Positions 1-8,529 of a DNA stretch of 19,601 bases are shown in pieces (positions within the stretch are counted from its first letter, which is position 1; each line of letters begins with the position of its first letter). The notes under the pieces are model-generated. The model had not been told where the DNA came from. It made no database searches and saw nothing but the letters and a program-made list of their open reading frames with translations. The position numbers and the translations under genes were made by a program. The DNA is taken from NCBI GenBank assembly GCA_934358235.1, contig CAKRKK010000016.1:1-19601 (forward strand), read 5' to 3'. The stretch comes from an uncultured Lachnospira sp. Lineage in GTDB: Bacteria > Bacillota > Clostridia > Lachnospirales > Lachnospiraceae.

Positions 1-12
1 ATAATACCATTG

Positions 13-46
13 TATAATTATTTTATCAATATGTAAGTGCTTACAT
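13..46 (+). promoter_or_regulatory. -10 element and LacI-type operator of the lacI-uxaC unit
   Basis: A perfect -10 hexamer TATAAT lies at 13-18; its -35 would fall before or at the window edge. Transcription would start near 25. Just downstream, at 31-46, is ATGTAAG-TG-CTTACAT, an inverted repeat with perfect 7-bp arms and a 2-nt centre, the size and style of a LacI/GalR-family operator. A repressor bound there would sit on the start of the transcript and block initiation. Since the first gene is itself a LacI-family regulator, autoregulation is the natural inference. The palindrome is seen directly; the protein that binds it is inferred. Confidence 0.65.
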
Positions 47-100
47 TTGACATTTTGCAAGTTAAATTATGACTTATGTATCACACAACAGGAGTTGAAT

Positions 101-1105
101 ATGAATATATATGATGTTTCCAAGAAGGCTGGTGTTTCCATTGCTACTGTTTCGAGGGTTCTTAACGGCAACGCCAAGGTATCCATAGCTACTAAGGATA
201 AGGTTCTTGCTGCTATTAAAGAATTAGATTATACCCCCAATGTATTTGCAAGGGGATTAGGTCTTAACACAATGAAAACTATCGGTATCATGTGTATTGA
301 TTCCTCAGATATATATCTTGCTAATGCAGTATATTACCTTGAACAGGAGTTAAGAAGGTACGGTTATGATTCTATTCTTTGCTGTACCGGCAAGGATTAC
401 TGTAATAAGAAGAAATATCTTGAGCTGCTTCTTAGCAAGCGTGTCGATGGCATAATACTTGCAGGTTCCCAGTTTGTTGAGAACAACAGCACCCATACTA
501 ATGACTATATTATTGATGCAGCAAAGGACATTCCTATTGTACTGGTGAATGGCTATCTGGATGCACCGGGTATTTACTCTGTTATGTGTAATGATGAGGT
601 TGCCCTGTATAATGCAACTAATCTCTTGATTAATAATGGTCATCGTAATATAGTTTACTTATATACAAGCCGCTCCTACAGCGGAATGAACAAGTATGCC
701 GGTTATATGAAGGCACTAGATGAAGCCGGCATTGTTCTTTCAGAGGAATACAGACATCTATGTGGAAAGAATATTTCCCACGCAAAGGAATATCTTAACG
801 AGCTCTACGAAAAAGGAATCCCCTTTGATGCAGTAGTTACCTCTGATGACTCGCTTGCGGCAGGTGCAGTTAAGTATGCACACTCTCACTCAATCAGCAT
901 TCCTGATGAGCTTGAAATTATTGGTTTTAACAATTCTGTTCTGTCTATATGTACTGAACCAGAATTAACATCTATTGACAGCCATGTTGAGCAGCTATCA
1001 ACTCATGCCGTAGATGTACTTATGAAGGTATTGTGCGGTGAGGCTACTGATAAGCACAGTATAATCACTGCTGATATTATAAAACGCAATACAACACATT
1101 TTTAA
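101..1105 (+). CDS. LacI/GalR-family transcriptional regulator, probable uronate-responsive repressor
   Basis: A 334-aa DNA-binding regulator. The N-terminus (residues 1-25) is a typical LacI helix-turn-helix with IYDVSKKAGVS-IATVSRVLNG, followed by a hinge helix around residues 45-58 (YTPNVFARGL). The remainder is a periplasmic-binding-protein-like effector domain, including the conserved 'DAVVTSDDSLAAGAVKYA' and 'IIGFNNS' regions. An upstream in-frame ATG at 47 exists, but the start at 101 has GGAG at 91-94 and gives the canonical family N-terminus. The gene is 21 bp ahead of uxaC with no terminator between, so the two are co-transcribed. The family is certain. The effector (a hexuronate or catabolite) and the target (its own operon and perhaps other pectin/glucuronate genes) are inferred from context. 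Confidence 0.93.
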   Translation: MNIYDVSKKAGVSIATVSRVLNGNAKVSIATKDKVLAAIKELDYTPNVFARGLGLNTMKTIGIMCIDSSDIYLANAVYYLEQELRRYGYDSILCCTGKDYCNKKKYLELLLSKRVDGIILAGSQFVENNSTHTNDYIIDAAKDIPIVLVNGYLDAPGIYSVMCNDEVALYNATNLLINNGHRNIVYLYTSRSYSGMNKYAGYMKALDEAGIVLSEEYRHLCGKNISHAKEYLNELYEKGIPFDAVVTSDDSLAAGAVKYAHSHSISIPDELEIIGFNNSVLSICTEPELTSIDSHVEQLSTHAVDVLMKVLCGEATDKHSIITADIIKRNTTHF

Positions 1106-1126
1106 TTCACAGGAGGATTAAGAACT

Positions 1127-2533
1127 ATGAAACAATTCATGGACAAGGACTTTTTACTTTCAACACCAACAGCACAGCATCTCTTCCACGATTATGCTGA
1201 CAATATGCCTATCGTTGATTATCATTGCCATATCAACCCTAAGGAAATCGCAGAAGACAGAAAGTTTGAAAACATCACACAGGTATGGCTCGGCGGTGAC
1301 CATTATAAATGGCGTCAGATGAGAACTAACGGTGTTGATGAGAAGTACATCACAGGTGATGCTTCTGACCGTGAGAAGTTCCAGAAATGGGCTGAGACTC
1401 TTGAAATGGCTATCGGTAATCCACTTTACCATTGGAGCCACCTTGAACTCCAGAGATACTTTGGTTACAACGGTATCTTAAACGGTGATACTGCAGAAGA
1501 AGTATGGAATCTTTGCAACGCTAAGTTACAGGAAGATTCTATGTCAGTAAGAAACCTTATTAAGCAGTCTAATGTTAAGTTAATCTGCACAACAGATGAT
1601 CCTGTTGATTCACTTGAATGGCACAAGAAACTTGCTGAGGATGATACATTTGATGTACAGGTACTTCCAGCATGGAGACCTGATAAGCCTATGAATATCG
1701 AAAAGCCTGACTATCTTGACTACCTTAACACATTATCAGATGTAAGCGGCATCAAGGTTAACTCTTTCGCTACTCTTATGGATGCTTTAAGAAACAGAAT
1801 GCAGTTCTTTGATTCTATGGGCTGCTCAGTATCTGACCACGCTCTTGAATATGTTATGTATAAGCCTTACACAGATGCAGAAATCGAAGCTATATTCGCT
1901 AAGAGATTCTCAGGTGAAGCTATCACAACAGAAGAAATGAACAAGTTCAAGACAGCATTCATGGTATCTGTTGGTAAGGAATACAACAAGCTTAACTGGG
2001 TAATGCAGTTACACTATGGTACAATCCGTGATAACAACGTATTCAGATACAATCAGTTAGGTCCTGATACAGGCTTTGACTGCATCAACACATATGACTG
2101 TTCAGCAGAGATGGCTCAGTTCCTCAACGCTCTTAACAGCACAGATGAACTTCCTAAGACTATCATCTACTCACTTAACCCATCAGTTAATGCTGCTATT
2201 GGTACTGTTATTGGATGTTTCCAGGATTCTAAGGCTGTTGGTAAGATTCAGCAGGGTTCAGCATGGTGGTTCAATGATCATAAGGTTGGTATGACTAACC
2301 AGATGACAAGCCTTGCTAACTTAAGCTTACTTGGCAACTTCATCGGTATGCTTACAGATTCAAGAAGCTTCTTATCTTACACAAGACATGAATACTTCAG
2401 AAGAATTATGTGCGAGCTTATCGGTGGATGGGTTGAGAATGGTGAATACCCTAACGATGAAAAGGCACTTAAGAAGATTGTTGAAGGTATTTCTTACAAC
2501 AATGCTGTCCGTTACTTTGGTTTTAACTTATAA
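1127..2533 (+). CDS. uxaC: Uronate (glucuronate/galacturonate) isomerase
   Basis: A 468-aa cytosolic enzyme of the amidohydrolase superfamily that converts D-glucuronate to D-fructuronate and D-galacturonate to D-tagaturonate, the first step of hexuronate catabolism. Its length matches the usual ~470 aa. Diagnostic features are the metal-site segment IVDYHCHINP with HxH at residues 33 and 35, 'WLGGDHYKWR', 'CTTDDPVDSLEWH', 'LPAWRPDK' and the C-terminal 'RHEYFRRIMCELIGGWVENG'. AGGAGG at 1111-1116, 10 nt before the ATG, is a strong ribosome site. The gene is coupled to the LacI gene and ends at a strong hairpin. Codon use differs from the minus-strand genes: isoleucine is almost always ATC or ATT, with one ATA seen at 1892-1894, suggesting high expression. 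Confidence 0.97.
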   Translation: MKQFMDKDFLLSTPTAQHLFHDYADNMPIVDYHCHINPKEIAEDRKFENITQVWLGGDHYKWRQMRTNGVDEKYITGDASDREKFQKWAETLEMAIGNPLYHWSHLELQRYFGYNGILNGDTAEEVWNLCNAKLQEDSMSVRNLIKQSNVKLICTTDDPVDSLEWHKKLAEDDTFDVQVLPAWRPDKPMNIEKPDYLDYLNTLSDVSGIKVNSFATLMDALRNRMQFFDSMGCSVSDHALEYVMYKPYTDAEIEAIFAKRFSGEAITTEEMNKFKTAFMVSVGKEYNKLNWVMQLHYGTIRDNNVFRYNQLGPDTGFDCINTYDCSAEMAQFLNALNSTDELPKTIIYSLNPSVNAAIGTVIGCFQDSKAVGKIQQGSAWWFNDHKVGMTNQMTSLANLSLLGNFIGMLTDSRSFLSYTRHEYFRRIMCELIGGWVENGEYPNDEKALKKIVEGISYNNAVRYFGFNL

Positions 2534-2583
2534 TTATAATCAGTTAACTTATAATCAGGTTTCAGGCTGCTGCCTATACGCAT

Positions 2584-2650
2584 AAAAAAGGATAAATGAT
2601 ATGTGTATGTTTAAACAAAACATATAACGCATATCATTTATCCTTTTTAT
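2584..2650. terminator. Bidirectional terminator between uxaC and the GGDEF gene
   Basis: A perfect 19-bp inverted repeat has arms at 2585-2603 and 2630-2648, with an A-run at the left foot and a T-run at the right, so it can act as an intrinsic terminator in both directions. An inner helix (2606-2612 with 2618-2624) further stabilises it. The stop codon of the minus-strand GGDEF gene (2647-2649) lies in the foot of the hairpin, which suits its position between two convergent genes. Confidence 0.85.
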
Positions 2651-4431
2651 TTGTAATGCTCTTTTATAAAGTCATAATCTACAATAAACACATAAAATAT
2701 CTGACCATAATTCTCATTATTAATGATACGTCCATAATCAAGAACATTCCTGTAACTGCCATTTCTTAACATAAGACGGTATTTAACATAATCATTAACT
2801 CTGTTTTCATCAACTGATATCTGTCTGCTGATTTCTTCCTCAACTCTGTTATAATCATCAGGGTGCACAAGACCTTCAAACCGTCCATCAGTATATGTGG
2901 TAAATTCATCAAAAGAAGCACAGCCTGTCAACTTAAGCATCTCATGATTAGCAAACAATATGCGTTCATCAGCTTTATCCGCTTTATAGATAAAAAAGGC
3001 ACCCGGAAGATTCTTTGATATATCATTCAGCTTAAAGCCAAGCTGTGAGCGCTTTGAATCAGAAGAACGATAACTAGCCCTATATGGAAGACAGCCGTGT
3101 TTACCACGAAGCTTAACCTCATATAAAGCCATATCTGCATAACGAAGCAGTTCAGAGCCCTTCTGTGCATAGGTAGGATACTCTACATATCCAAGCGAAA
3201 TACTAAACTTATGGGCTTCGCCTTTATGCTCAAAGCTTCTGTATGCCATCGTAAATGCTTCTATCTGCTGTTTTACAGCTTCTTCATCACAATCCTTTAA
3301 CAGCAGGCAGAATTCATCTCCACCATTTCTTCCGATTATTGCCTTATCTGCAAAGGTCTTTTTCATATCTGTTGCAATCTGGCACAGTACAATATCCCCT
3401 GTTGCATGTCAGTATATATCATTAATAAACTTAAAATTATCAATATCGAACAATATAGCTACGCACTTCTTCGCACCACCGCTATTAAGATAAGCATCAA
3501 CCCTTTCGTTAAAGCCATTTCTGTTAAGGAGTCCTGTAAGACTATCTGTTATGGACAGCTTTCTGAACATTCTGCCCTGTTTTTCCATTCTGAGCACTAT
3601 AAATAGCAGAACCTCCACCAATGCAATAGCAATAACTCCATACAATATAATATAACGTGTCTCACCAGAATTACTCCAGCCATTCTCTGGCATAACATCA
3701 AGCTTCCATAAACAGCCACCAAGCTCAAAGGTATACGATACCGGATCCTCCAGCTTGGTCTGTGAGCCGGCAACAACCTTGTACTCTGATGTAAATGGAG
3801 ATTCTGTCTTTGATAATATGTAGTCATAGCCAAAGTCAGCTAGTGCACTAATTGAATCATTAAAAATATCCGGAGTTTTAATAATAACAATAGTAAAACC
3901 CCAGAAATATTTTTCACCATCGTTATTTAACATATATACCGGATTCCTTATCGCTATGCCTGTTCCTCCCTGATTAAGCTGGAAAGGTCCCTGCATAATA
4001 ACCATGTTATTATCTCTTCCATATTTCGCAATAGGCCCACGTTCCTTATCGTGTATCAGATCTATCTTTCCGCTCTCATTACCTTCCTCTGGATAGATAT
4101 CCGTTACCACTCCATCCGGCGCTAACTGTACACTCTGCACATAATCAGGCAGCAGGTCCTCTACAATATTCTCAAGCTTTACATGCCTGCCAGAATCACC
4201 TATCAATATATACTTAAGCGTTTTCGTTATTCCAACTCCACCATTCAGCTCCTCTGTCATCCGGTCCGCATAAGTAACTGCATTCAGCCTTGCCTTTGTT
4301 CTTATATGTTCAGTATACATAGCGTTAAACTTTAAGACAACTACATGCAGTATAAAACAGCCCGCCAGCAACACAGCTAATGGCAATAATATCCATTTAG
4401 CATTTATGGATTTTATTCTTTTACGATTCAT
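2647..4431 (-). pseudogene. CHASE-GGDEF-PAS membrane diguanylate cyclase, interrupted by an in-frame TGA
   Basis: The gene reads from an ATG at 4429-4431 (AAGGAT at 4443-4448) to a TGA at 3409-3411. It continues in the same frame, without a shift, to TAA at 2647-2649; restored, it would be about 594 aa. In order: a TM helix (about 13-32), a CHASE-like extracellular sensor domain (about 50-250), a second TM (about 261-281), a GGDEF domain (from 'SITDSLTGLLNRNGF', with FDIDNF metal-site aspartates and intact GGDEF at restored residues 370-374), and a C-terminal PAS domain with 'LVHPDDYNRVEEEI'. No RxxD inhibitory site precedes GGDEF. The TGA replaces the Gly of the conserved 'NDxxGH' motif (NDIY-stop-HATGD), so one G-to-T change (GGA to TGA) explains it. 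The 3' part could restart at ATG 3366 but would lack half the cyclase fold. A recent nonsense mutation or a sequence error is likely. Confidence 0.85.
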
Positions 4432-4493
4432 TTCTGTCTATTATCCTTATTATAAATTTACAATTCCCCTATTGCAAATTATTATAATTATAA

Positions 4494-5408
4494 TTAATTC
4501 TTGTTAAGGTCATAAGGAGTTGTCTGATATACATAATAATTCAACCAATTGGTATAGAGATTATTAGCATGACTTCTCCATGACAATATCGGCTTTCTGT
4601 TGCAGTCATCATCCGGATAATAATTCACAGGAAGCTCTGGCTCAAGTCCCTTATCTATATCTCTTTTATACTCCTGGTCAAGAGTAAGCCTGTCATATTC
4701 AGGATGTCCCATAACGAATATATGCTTGCCCTCCTGGCCTGTTACTATATATATGCCTGCGTCCTTTGAATCCGCAAACACTTTTAACTGCTTATTATTA
4801 AGAATATCTTCCCTGCACGCCTCTGTATATCTTGAATGAGGTGCCATAAAGTAGTCATCAAACCCCCTGACAAGCGGCTCCTTTCTGTTAAGAACGTGAT
4901 GTCTGTATACACCAGACAGCTTCTTATCAAGAAGCACCTTCTTTATGCCATAGTGATAATAAAGTCCAGCCTGTGCTCCCCAGCATATATGCAGCGTTGA
5001 TGTAACGTGCTCCTTTGACCATTCCATAATCTGTGTTAATTCATCCCAGTAATTAACCTCTTCAAAGTCAAGCTTTTCAACCGGAGCTCCTGTTATTATC
5101 AGACCGTCAAAGTTCTTTTCACGGATATCGGAAAAGGTTTCATAAAACTTCTTAATATGCGAATGTGACGTATTCTTAGATACATGTGATTCTGTCTGTA
5201 TAAATGTTACATCAATCTGTAATGGCGTATTAGACAATGCCCTTAATAACTGAAGCTCTGTATCCTGTTTAATAGGCATAAGATTAAGAATTGCTATCTG
5301 TAATTCCCTGAAATCCTGTGAAAGAGCCCTGCTTTCATCCATTACGAATATATTTTCTTCCTCAAGCTCATGCTTGGCTGGTAAATCGTTCTGTATTTTA
5401 ATTGGCAT
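4494..5408 (-). CDS. metA: Homoserine O-acetyltransferase (MetA family)
   Basis: A 304-aa cytosolic enzyme that acylates the hydroxyl of L-homoserine, the first committed step of methionine synthesis. The MetA glutamine-amidotransferase-like fold is clear, and residue numbering matches the family exactly: nucleophile Cys142 in '[15 protein letters not shown]', and His235 and Glu237 in 'GHPEYD'. Residue 111 is Glu ('GAPVE'); in characterised homologues Glu111 goes with acetyl-CoA use and Gly111 (E. coli) with succinyl-CoA, so acetyl-CoA is predicted despite the common 'succinyltransferase' label. The start is supported by TGAGGGA at 5414-5420. The gene lies 44 bp downstream of ligA, with a perfect hairpin between. 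No SAM riboswitch fits in the short upstream gap, so any methionine control would come from further upstream or from another mechanism. Confidence 0.96.
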   Translation of the reverse strand: MPIKIQNDLPAKHELEEENIFVMDESRALSQDFRELQIAILNLMPIKQDTELQLLRALSNTPLQIDVTFIQTESHVSKNTSHSHIKKFYETFSDIREKNFDGLIITGAPVEKLDFEEVNYWDELTQIMEWSKEHVTSTLHICWGAQAGLYYHYGIKKVLLDKKLSGVYRHHVLNRKEPLVRGFDDYFMAPHSRYTEACREDILNNKQLKVFADSKDAGIYIVTGQEGKHIFVMGHPEYDRLTLDQEYKRDIDKGLEPELPVNYYPDDDCNRKPILSWRSHANNLYTNWLNYYVYQTTPYDLNKN

Positions 5409-5425
5409 ATATATCCCTCAATTCC

Positions 5426-5457
5426 TGTAATATACTTATAACGATAAGTATATTACA
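5426..5457 (-). other. Perfect 14-bp hairpin between ligA and metA
   Basis: Arms 5426-5439 and 5444-5457 are perfectly complementary around a 4-nt loop. The hairpin takes in the ligA stop codon (5453-5455) and ends 5 nt before the metA ribosome site. It is AT-rich and no U-run follows it on the minus strand, so it is a poor intrinsic terminator. An mRNA processing or stability element, or a modest attenuator of metA translation, is more likely; function is inferred only. Confidence 0.5.
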
Positions 5458-7417
5458 ACATATCTTCCAATCCCGCAAGTCTTATAAATTCCTCTTCTGT
5501 TATAACTGGAACTCCAAGCTTTGCCGCTGTTTTATTCTTAGCTGACTGTGACATTGAATCATTATTAATCAAATAAGAGGTATTACCTGTTACCGAACCT
5601 GTAACCTTACCACCCATATTCTCTATAAGCTCTTTTAATTCTTTTCTGTTTGCAAAATGTGTTACAGCTCCCGTTATGACAAATGTCTTTCCTGAAAGCT
5701 CCTCCGTCTCCTTAACCTCAGGCTGCTTAAGTCTTAGCTCATTCAACAGTCCAAGATATTCCTGCTGTTTTGCTTCATCCTTGAAATATTTAACAAAGGA
5801 GGCTGCTATAACCTCTCCTATACCGTCTATAGCTGTCAGCTTTACAGCATCAACCGTTAATACAGCCTGTGGCTTTGAATCCAGATACTTTACTATAAGC
5901 TTGGCTGTTGAAAGACCAACATTATCAATACCAAGACCATATATAAGCCTTACCATATCAGTATCCCTTGCTCTTTCTACTGCCTCTAAAAGATTAGCAT
6001 ATGACTTTTCTCCGAAGCCCTCCATAGCCACTATCTCATCCTTATATCTATCCAAGTGGAATATATCTGTCTTATCCTTAATAAAGCCCTTCTGTATAAA
6101 CTTTTCCAGCGTTGCCTCTGATAAACCATCTATATTCAAAGCATCTCTTGATACAAGAAGAGAAAAGCTCTTAACATGCTTTGCCTGACATTCAGCGTTA
6201 TCACAATATAATGTTTTTACATCATTTATACTGCATATTCTTGTAGGCTGTCCACAGACAGGACAGACCTCAGGCACCCTGACATTGCCACTTTCAGTAA
6301 GATTCTTAGCAATCTGTGGAATAATCATATTAGCCTTAAACACTCTGATTACGTCACCTATTCCAAGCTTAAGTCCTTCCATTATACTTATATTATGCAC
6401 ACTTGCCCTGGATACCTTCGTTCCCTCAAGCTCAACCGGATCGAATATAGCAACCGGATTAATAAGACCTGTTCTTGAGGCACTCCATTCTATCTGACGA
6501 AGTATTGTATCGGCTGTTTCATCTGTCCACTTAAATGCCATGGCATTTCTTGGAAACTTCGCTGTCCGTCCTAATGCTTCACCATAAGCAATATCATCGT
6601 ATAATATAACAAGCCCATCAGACGGAAAATCATTATTAACTATAGTCTTCTCAAACCACTCTATTGTATCTAATATATTATCCTTGTTAACTACTTTATA
6701 TTCAACTACATCAAAGCCCTGCCCTTTCAGCCATTCAAACTGATATTCCCTTGAATTCCTGAAATCAGTATTCTCTGCTGATACAAGAGCAAATGCAAAG
6801 AAATTGACATTACGTTCCTTAGTTATCTTATTGTTAAGCTGTCTTACAGAACCGCTGCAAAGATTACGGGGATTCTTATACTTTGCATCCATCTCAGGAA
6901 TTTCCTCATTGATTCTGTTAAAGTCCGAATATGTTATTATCGCTTCGCCCCTTAATACCAGCTTTCCTTTATAAGGAATAGTAACAGGCACATTCTTAAA
7001 CACTCTTGCATTGTTAGTAATGATTTCGCCTATCTCTCCATTTCCTCTTGTAACAGCCTTGCTAAGCCTTCCATCCTCATAGGTAAGAACTATCGTCAGA
7101 CCGTCAAGCTTCCAGGATAGAACTCCAGTCTGGTTTCCAAGCCATTCTCTAAGTGCTTCTCTGTCCTTGGTTTTATCAAGACTTAGCATCGGTGTTTCAT
7201 GTCTTTCCTTTGGAAGCTCACTTAACACCTCATAACCAACATTGACAGTAGGGCTGTTAGAAAGCACATAGCCTGTTTCCTCCTCTAATCCCTTAAGCTC
7301 ATCATATAATGCATCATATTCAAAGTTGGTCATTATCTCCTGACCTTCAGAATAATAGCTTTTACCAGCCTTATTAAGTAATTCAACCAATTCTTTTATT
7401 CTATCCAGCTTATTCAT
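5453..7417 (-). CDS. ligA: NAD+-dependent DNA ligase, divergent LigA type
   Basis: A 654-aa protein with the full LigA architecture: domain Ia (about 1-62), adenylation domain with the nucleophile Lys103 in 'SWKLDGLT', 'LRGEAI' (Glu157) and motif V 'AFKW' (Lys296), OB fold (about 315-380), a four-Cys zinc finger (C385, C388, C405, C410), HhH repeats and a C-terminal BRCT domain from 'LSGKTFVITGAV'. It seals nicks in replication and repair using NAD+. It is odd at several usually invariant places: domain Ia reads 'YYSEGQEIMTNFEYD', so the His and Asp aligned with E. coli His23 and Asp32 are Tyr22 and Asn31; motif IV reads 'DGLVILYDD', with Leu272 where E. coli has Lys290; 'TRGDG' is 'TRGNG'. 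I remember similar sequences from Lachnospiraceae, so this looks like a lineage variant rather than decay. GGAG lies close before the start. Confidence 0.92.
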   Translation of the reverse strand: MNKLDRIKELVELLNKAGKSYYSEGQEIMTNFEYDALYDELKGLEEETGYVLSNSPTVNVGYEVLSELPKERHETPMLSLDKTKDREALREWLGNQTGVLSWKLDGLTIVLTYEDGRLSKAVTRGNGEIGEIITNNARVFKNVPVTIPYKGKLVLRGEAIITYSDFNRINEEIPEMDAKYKNPRNLCSGSVRQLNNKITKERNVNFFAFALVSAENTDFRNSREYQFEWLKGQGFDVVEYKVVNKDNILDTIEWFEKTIVNNDFPSDGLVILYDDIAYGEALGRTAKFPRNAMAFKWTDETADTILRQIEWSASRTGLINPVAIFDPVELEGTKVSRASVHNISIMEGLKLGIGDVIRVFKANMIIPQIAKNLTESGNVRVPEVCPVCGQPTRICSINDVKTLYCDNAECQAKHVKSFSLLVSRDALNIDGLSEATLEKFIQKGFIKDKTDIFHLDRYKDEIVAMEGFGEKSYANLLEAVERARDTDMVRLIYGLGIDNVGLSTAKLIVKYLDSKPQAVLTVDAVKLTAIDGIGEVIAASFVKYFKDEAKQQEYLGLLNELRLKQPEVKETEELSGKTFVITGAVTHFANRKELKELIENMGGKVTGSVTGNTSYLINNDSMSQSAKNKTAAKLGVPVITEEEFIRLAGLEDML

Positions 7418-7471
7418 ATTTCTGCTCCATTTTCCTATACAAATAATTCTTTTTCATAACAGGGTATTAAA

Positions 7472-8170
7472 TCACAGGCTCTTATACAGCTTTTCTTTCT
7501 CAGAGCCTTCTACAAGTCTGTATTCGCCTGACTTAAGTGCGCCAAGCTCAATATTCATTATCCTTATTCTTGTAAGACTTACAACCTTATAACCAAACTC
7601 CTGACACATGCGTCTTATCTGTCTGTTTAGTCCCTGTGTCAGTATTATACGGAATGTATCCTTGTTTATACGGTTAACAGTACAAGGCTTTGTTGTAACC
7701 TCAAGCTCTTTAAGATATACGCCCTTTGACATACTGCTTATAAATGCAGCAGTTATGTTCTTATTGACAGTAACTATATATTCTTTCTCATGCCCGTTAA
7801 CAGAACGCAATATCTTATCTGTAATCTCACCATTGTTAGTAAGAAGAATCAGACCATCTGAATCCTTATCCAGCCTGCCTATTGGGTATATTCTTTTATC
7901 ATAACCAATATAATCTACTATATTATTCTTCCCCTGATTATCTGTTGTTGTACATACTATACCGCGGGGCTTATTAAACGCCATAAGAATATCCTGCGGC
8001 ATAGCATTATCAACTCTTTTATCATCTATACATATAATACTATTCTCATCAACCTGCTGCCCACATTCTGCTATGCCACCATCAACTGTAATTCTTCCTG
8101 CCTCTAACAGCCTGTCTGCCTCCCTGCGTGAACATATTCCGTGTGCACTTAGATATTTATTGATACGCAT
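7472..8170 (-). CDS. rluF: 23S rRNA pseudouridine synthase, RluF-like
   Basis: A 232-aa RNA-modifying enzyme. It has an N-terminal S4 RNA-binding domain (residues 1-48, 'MRINKYLSAHGICSRREADR') and an RsuA/RluB/E/F catalytic domain with the signature 'GRLDKDSDGLILLT', placing the catalytic Asp at 101. 'NKPRGIVCTT', 'HEKEYIVTV' and 'QGLNRQIRRMC' also fit, and the overall match is closest to E. coli RluF as I remember it, which makes pseudouridine 2604 in 23S rRNA. RluB/RsuA-type specificity cannot be fully excluded. The ribosome site before ATG 8170 is weak (CAGGTAA). It is the only complete gene here ending in TGA. It lies 54 bp upstream of ligA and may be co-transcribed with it. Confidence 0.88.
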   Translation of the reverse strand: MRINKYLSAHGICSRREADRLLEAGRITVDGGIAECGQQVDENSIICIDDKRVDNAMPQDILMAFNKPRGIVCTTTDNQGKNNIVDYIGYDKRIYPIGRLDKDSDGLILLTNNGEITDKILRSVNGHEKEYIVTVNKNITAAFISSMSKGVYLKELEVTTKPCTVNRINKDTFRIILTQGLNRQIRRMCQEFGYKVVSLTRIRIMNIELGALKSGEYRLVEGSEKEKLYKSL

Positions 8171-8406
8171 TACTTACCTGAATTAACCTTTCAAACGTAT
8201 TACTTTTATTCTGGTCTGCCAAAGATATACTAAAGCTGCCAGATGAACATATTACATAGTTTATCAAATAAGTATAATAAAATCAAAAGTAAAATTATAA
8301 ATATCTCTATAATATTACTATAATTATCACTATGACTTTACCATTAATATTAACAGAAATTAGCAGAAATGCTGTCATTCATATTGCCGTATCAAAAAAA
8401 ATAGTG

Positions 8407-8417
8407 TAATATATAAT
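8407..8417 (+). promoter_or_regulatory. Probable -10 region of the tRNA-Arg gene
   Basis: Overlapping -10-like hexamers TAATAT (8407-8412) and TATAAT (8412-8417) lie immediately before the tRNA. TTGCCG at 8384-8389 is 17 nt before the first and could be its -35. Which hexamer is used cannot be decided from sequence; a start between about 8419 and 8424 would give almost no 5' trailer. Confidence 0.45.
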
Positions 8418-8423
8418 GGTTAT

Positions 8424-8497
8424 GTACATGTAGCTCAGTTGGATAGAGCGTTCGCCTCCGGAGCGAAAGGCCGTGGGTTCGACTCCCATCATGTACA
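8424..8497 (+). tRNA. tRNA-Arg (anticodon CCG)
   Basis: A complete cloverleaf can be folded by hand: acceptor GTACATG with CATGTAC (7 bp), T8-A9, D arm GCTC/GAGC with the AGTTGGATA loop, anticodon stem TTCGC/GCGAA with loop CTCCGGA giving anticodon CCG at 8458-8460, T arm GTGGG/CCCAT (one G-U pair) with loop TTCGACT, and discriminator A at 8497. It reads CGG arginine codons, which are rare in AT-rich genomes. No 3' CCA is encoded, so it must be added after transcription. A T-run at 8498-8504 directly follows and probably terminates transcription. It is convergent with the DUF5688-type gene. Confidence 0.97.
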
Positions 8498-8529
8498 TTT
8501 TTTTATAATAGTTCTTTTAGCTGTATTCC

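Noticed and set aside
3409..3411. TGA read as glycine under an alternative genetic code
   Set aside because: The TGA does fall on a conserved Gly, but rluF ends at its natural C-terminus with TGA (7472-7474), and every other gene identity points to Firmicutes with the standard code.
4449..4477. TTGCAA-17-TATAAT promoter on minus before the GGDEF gene
   Set aside because: The hexamers and spacing look good, but transcription would start near 4442, inside or after the ribosome site at 4443-4448, leaving an 11-nt leader without a usable site. Not called as a feature.
4432..4493. Terminator between metA and the GGDEF gene
   Set aside because: Only AT-only palindromic words are present, with no GC-containing stem plus T-run, so read-through cannot be excluded and no terminator is called.
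5676..6188. 170-codon open frame on plus, antisense to ligA
   Set aside because: It lies wholly opposite the conserved ligase gene, its translation is Ser/Leu-rich with no recognisable domain, and no ribosome site was seen. It is a shadow of the ligA coding pattern.
8171..8423. Promoter for rluF
   Set aside because: Several AT-rich -10-like words occur on minus, but none has an acceptable -35 at 16-18 nt, so no promoter is claimed.
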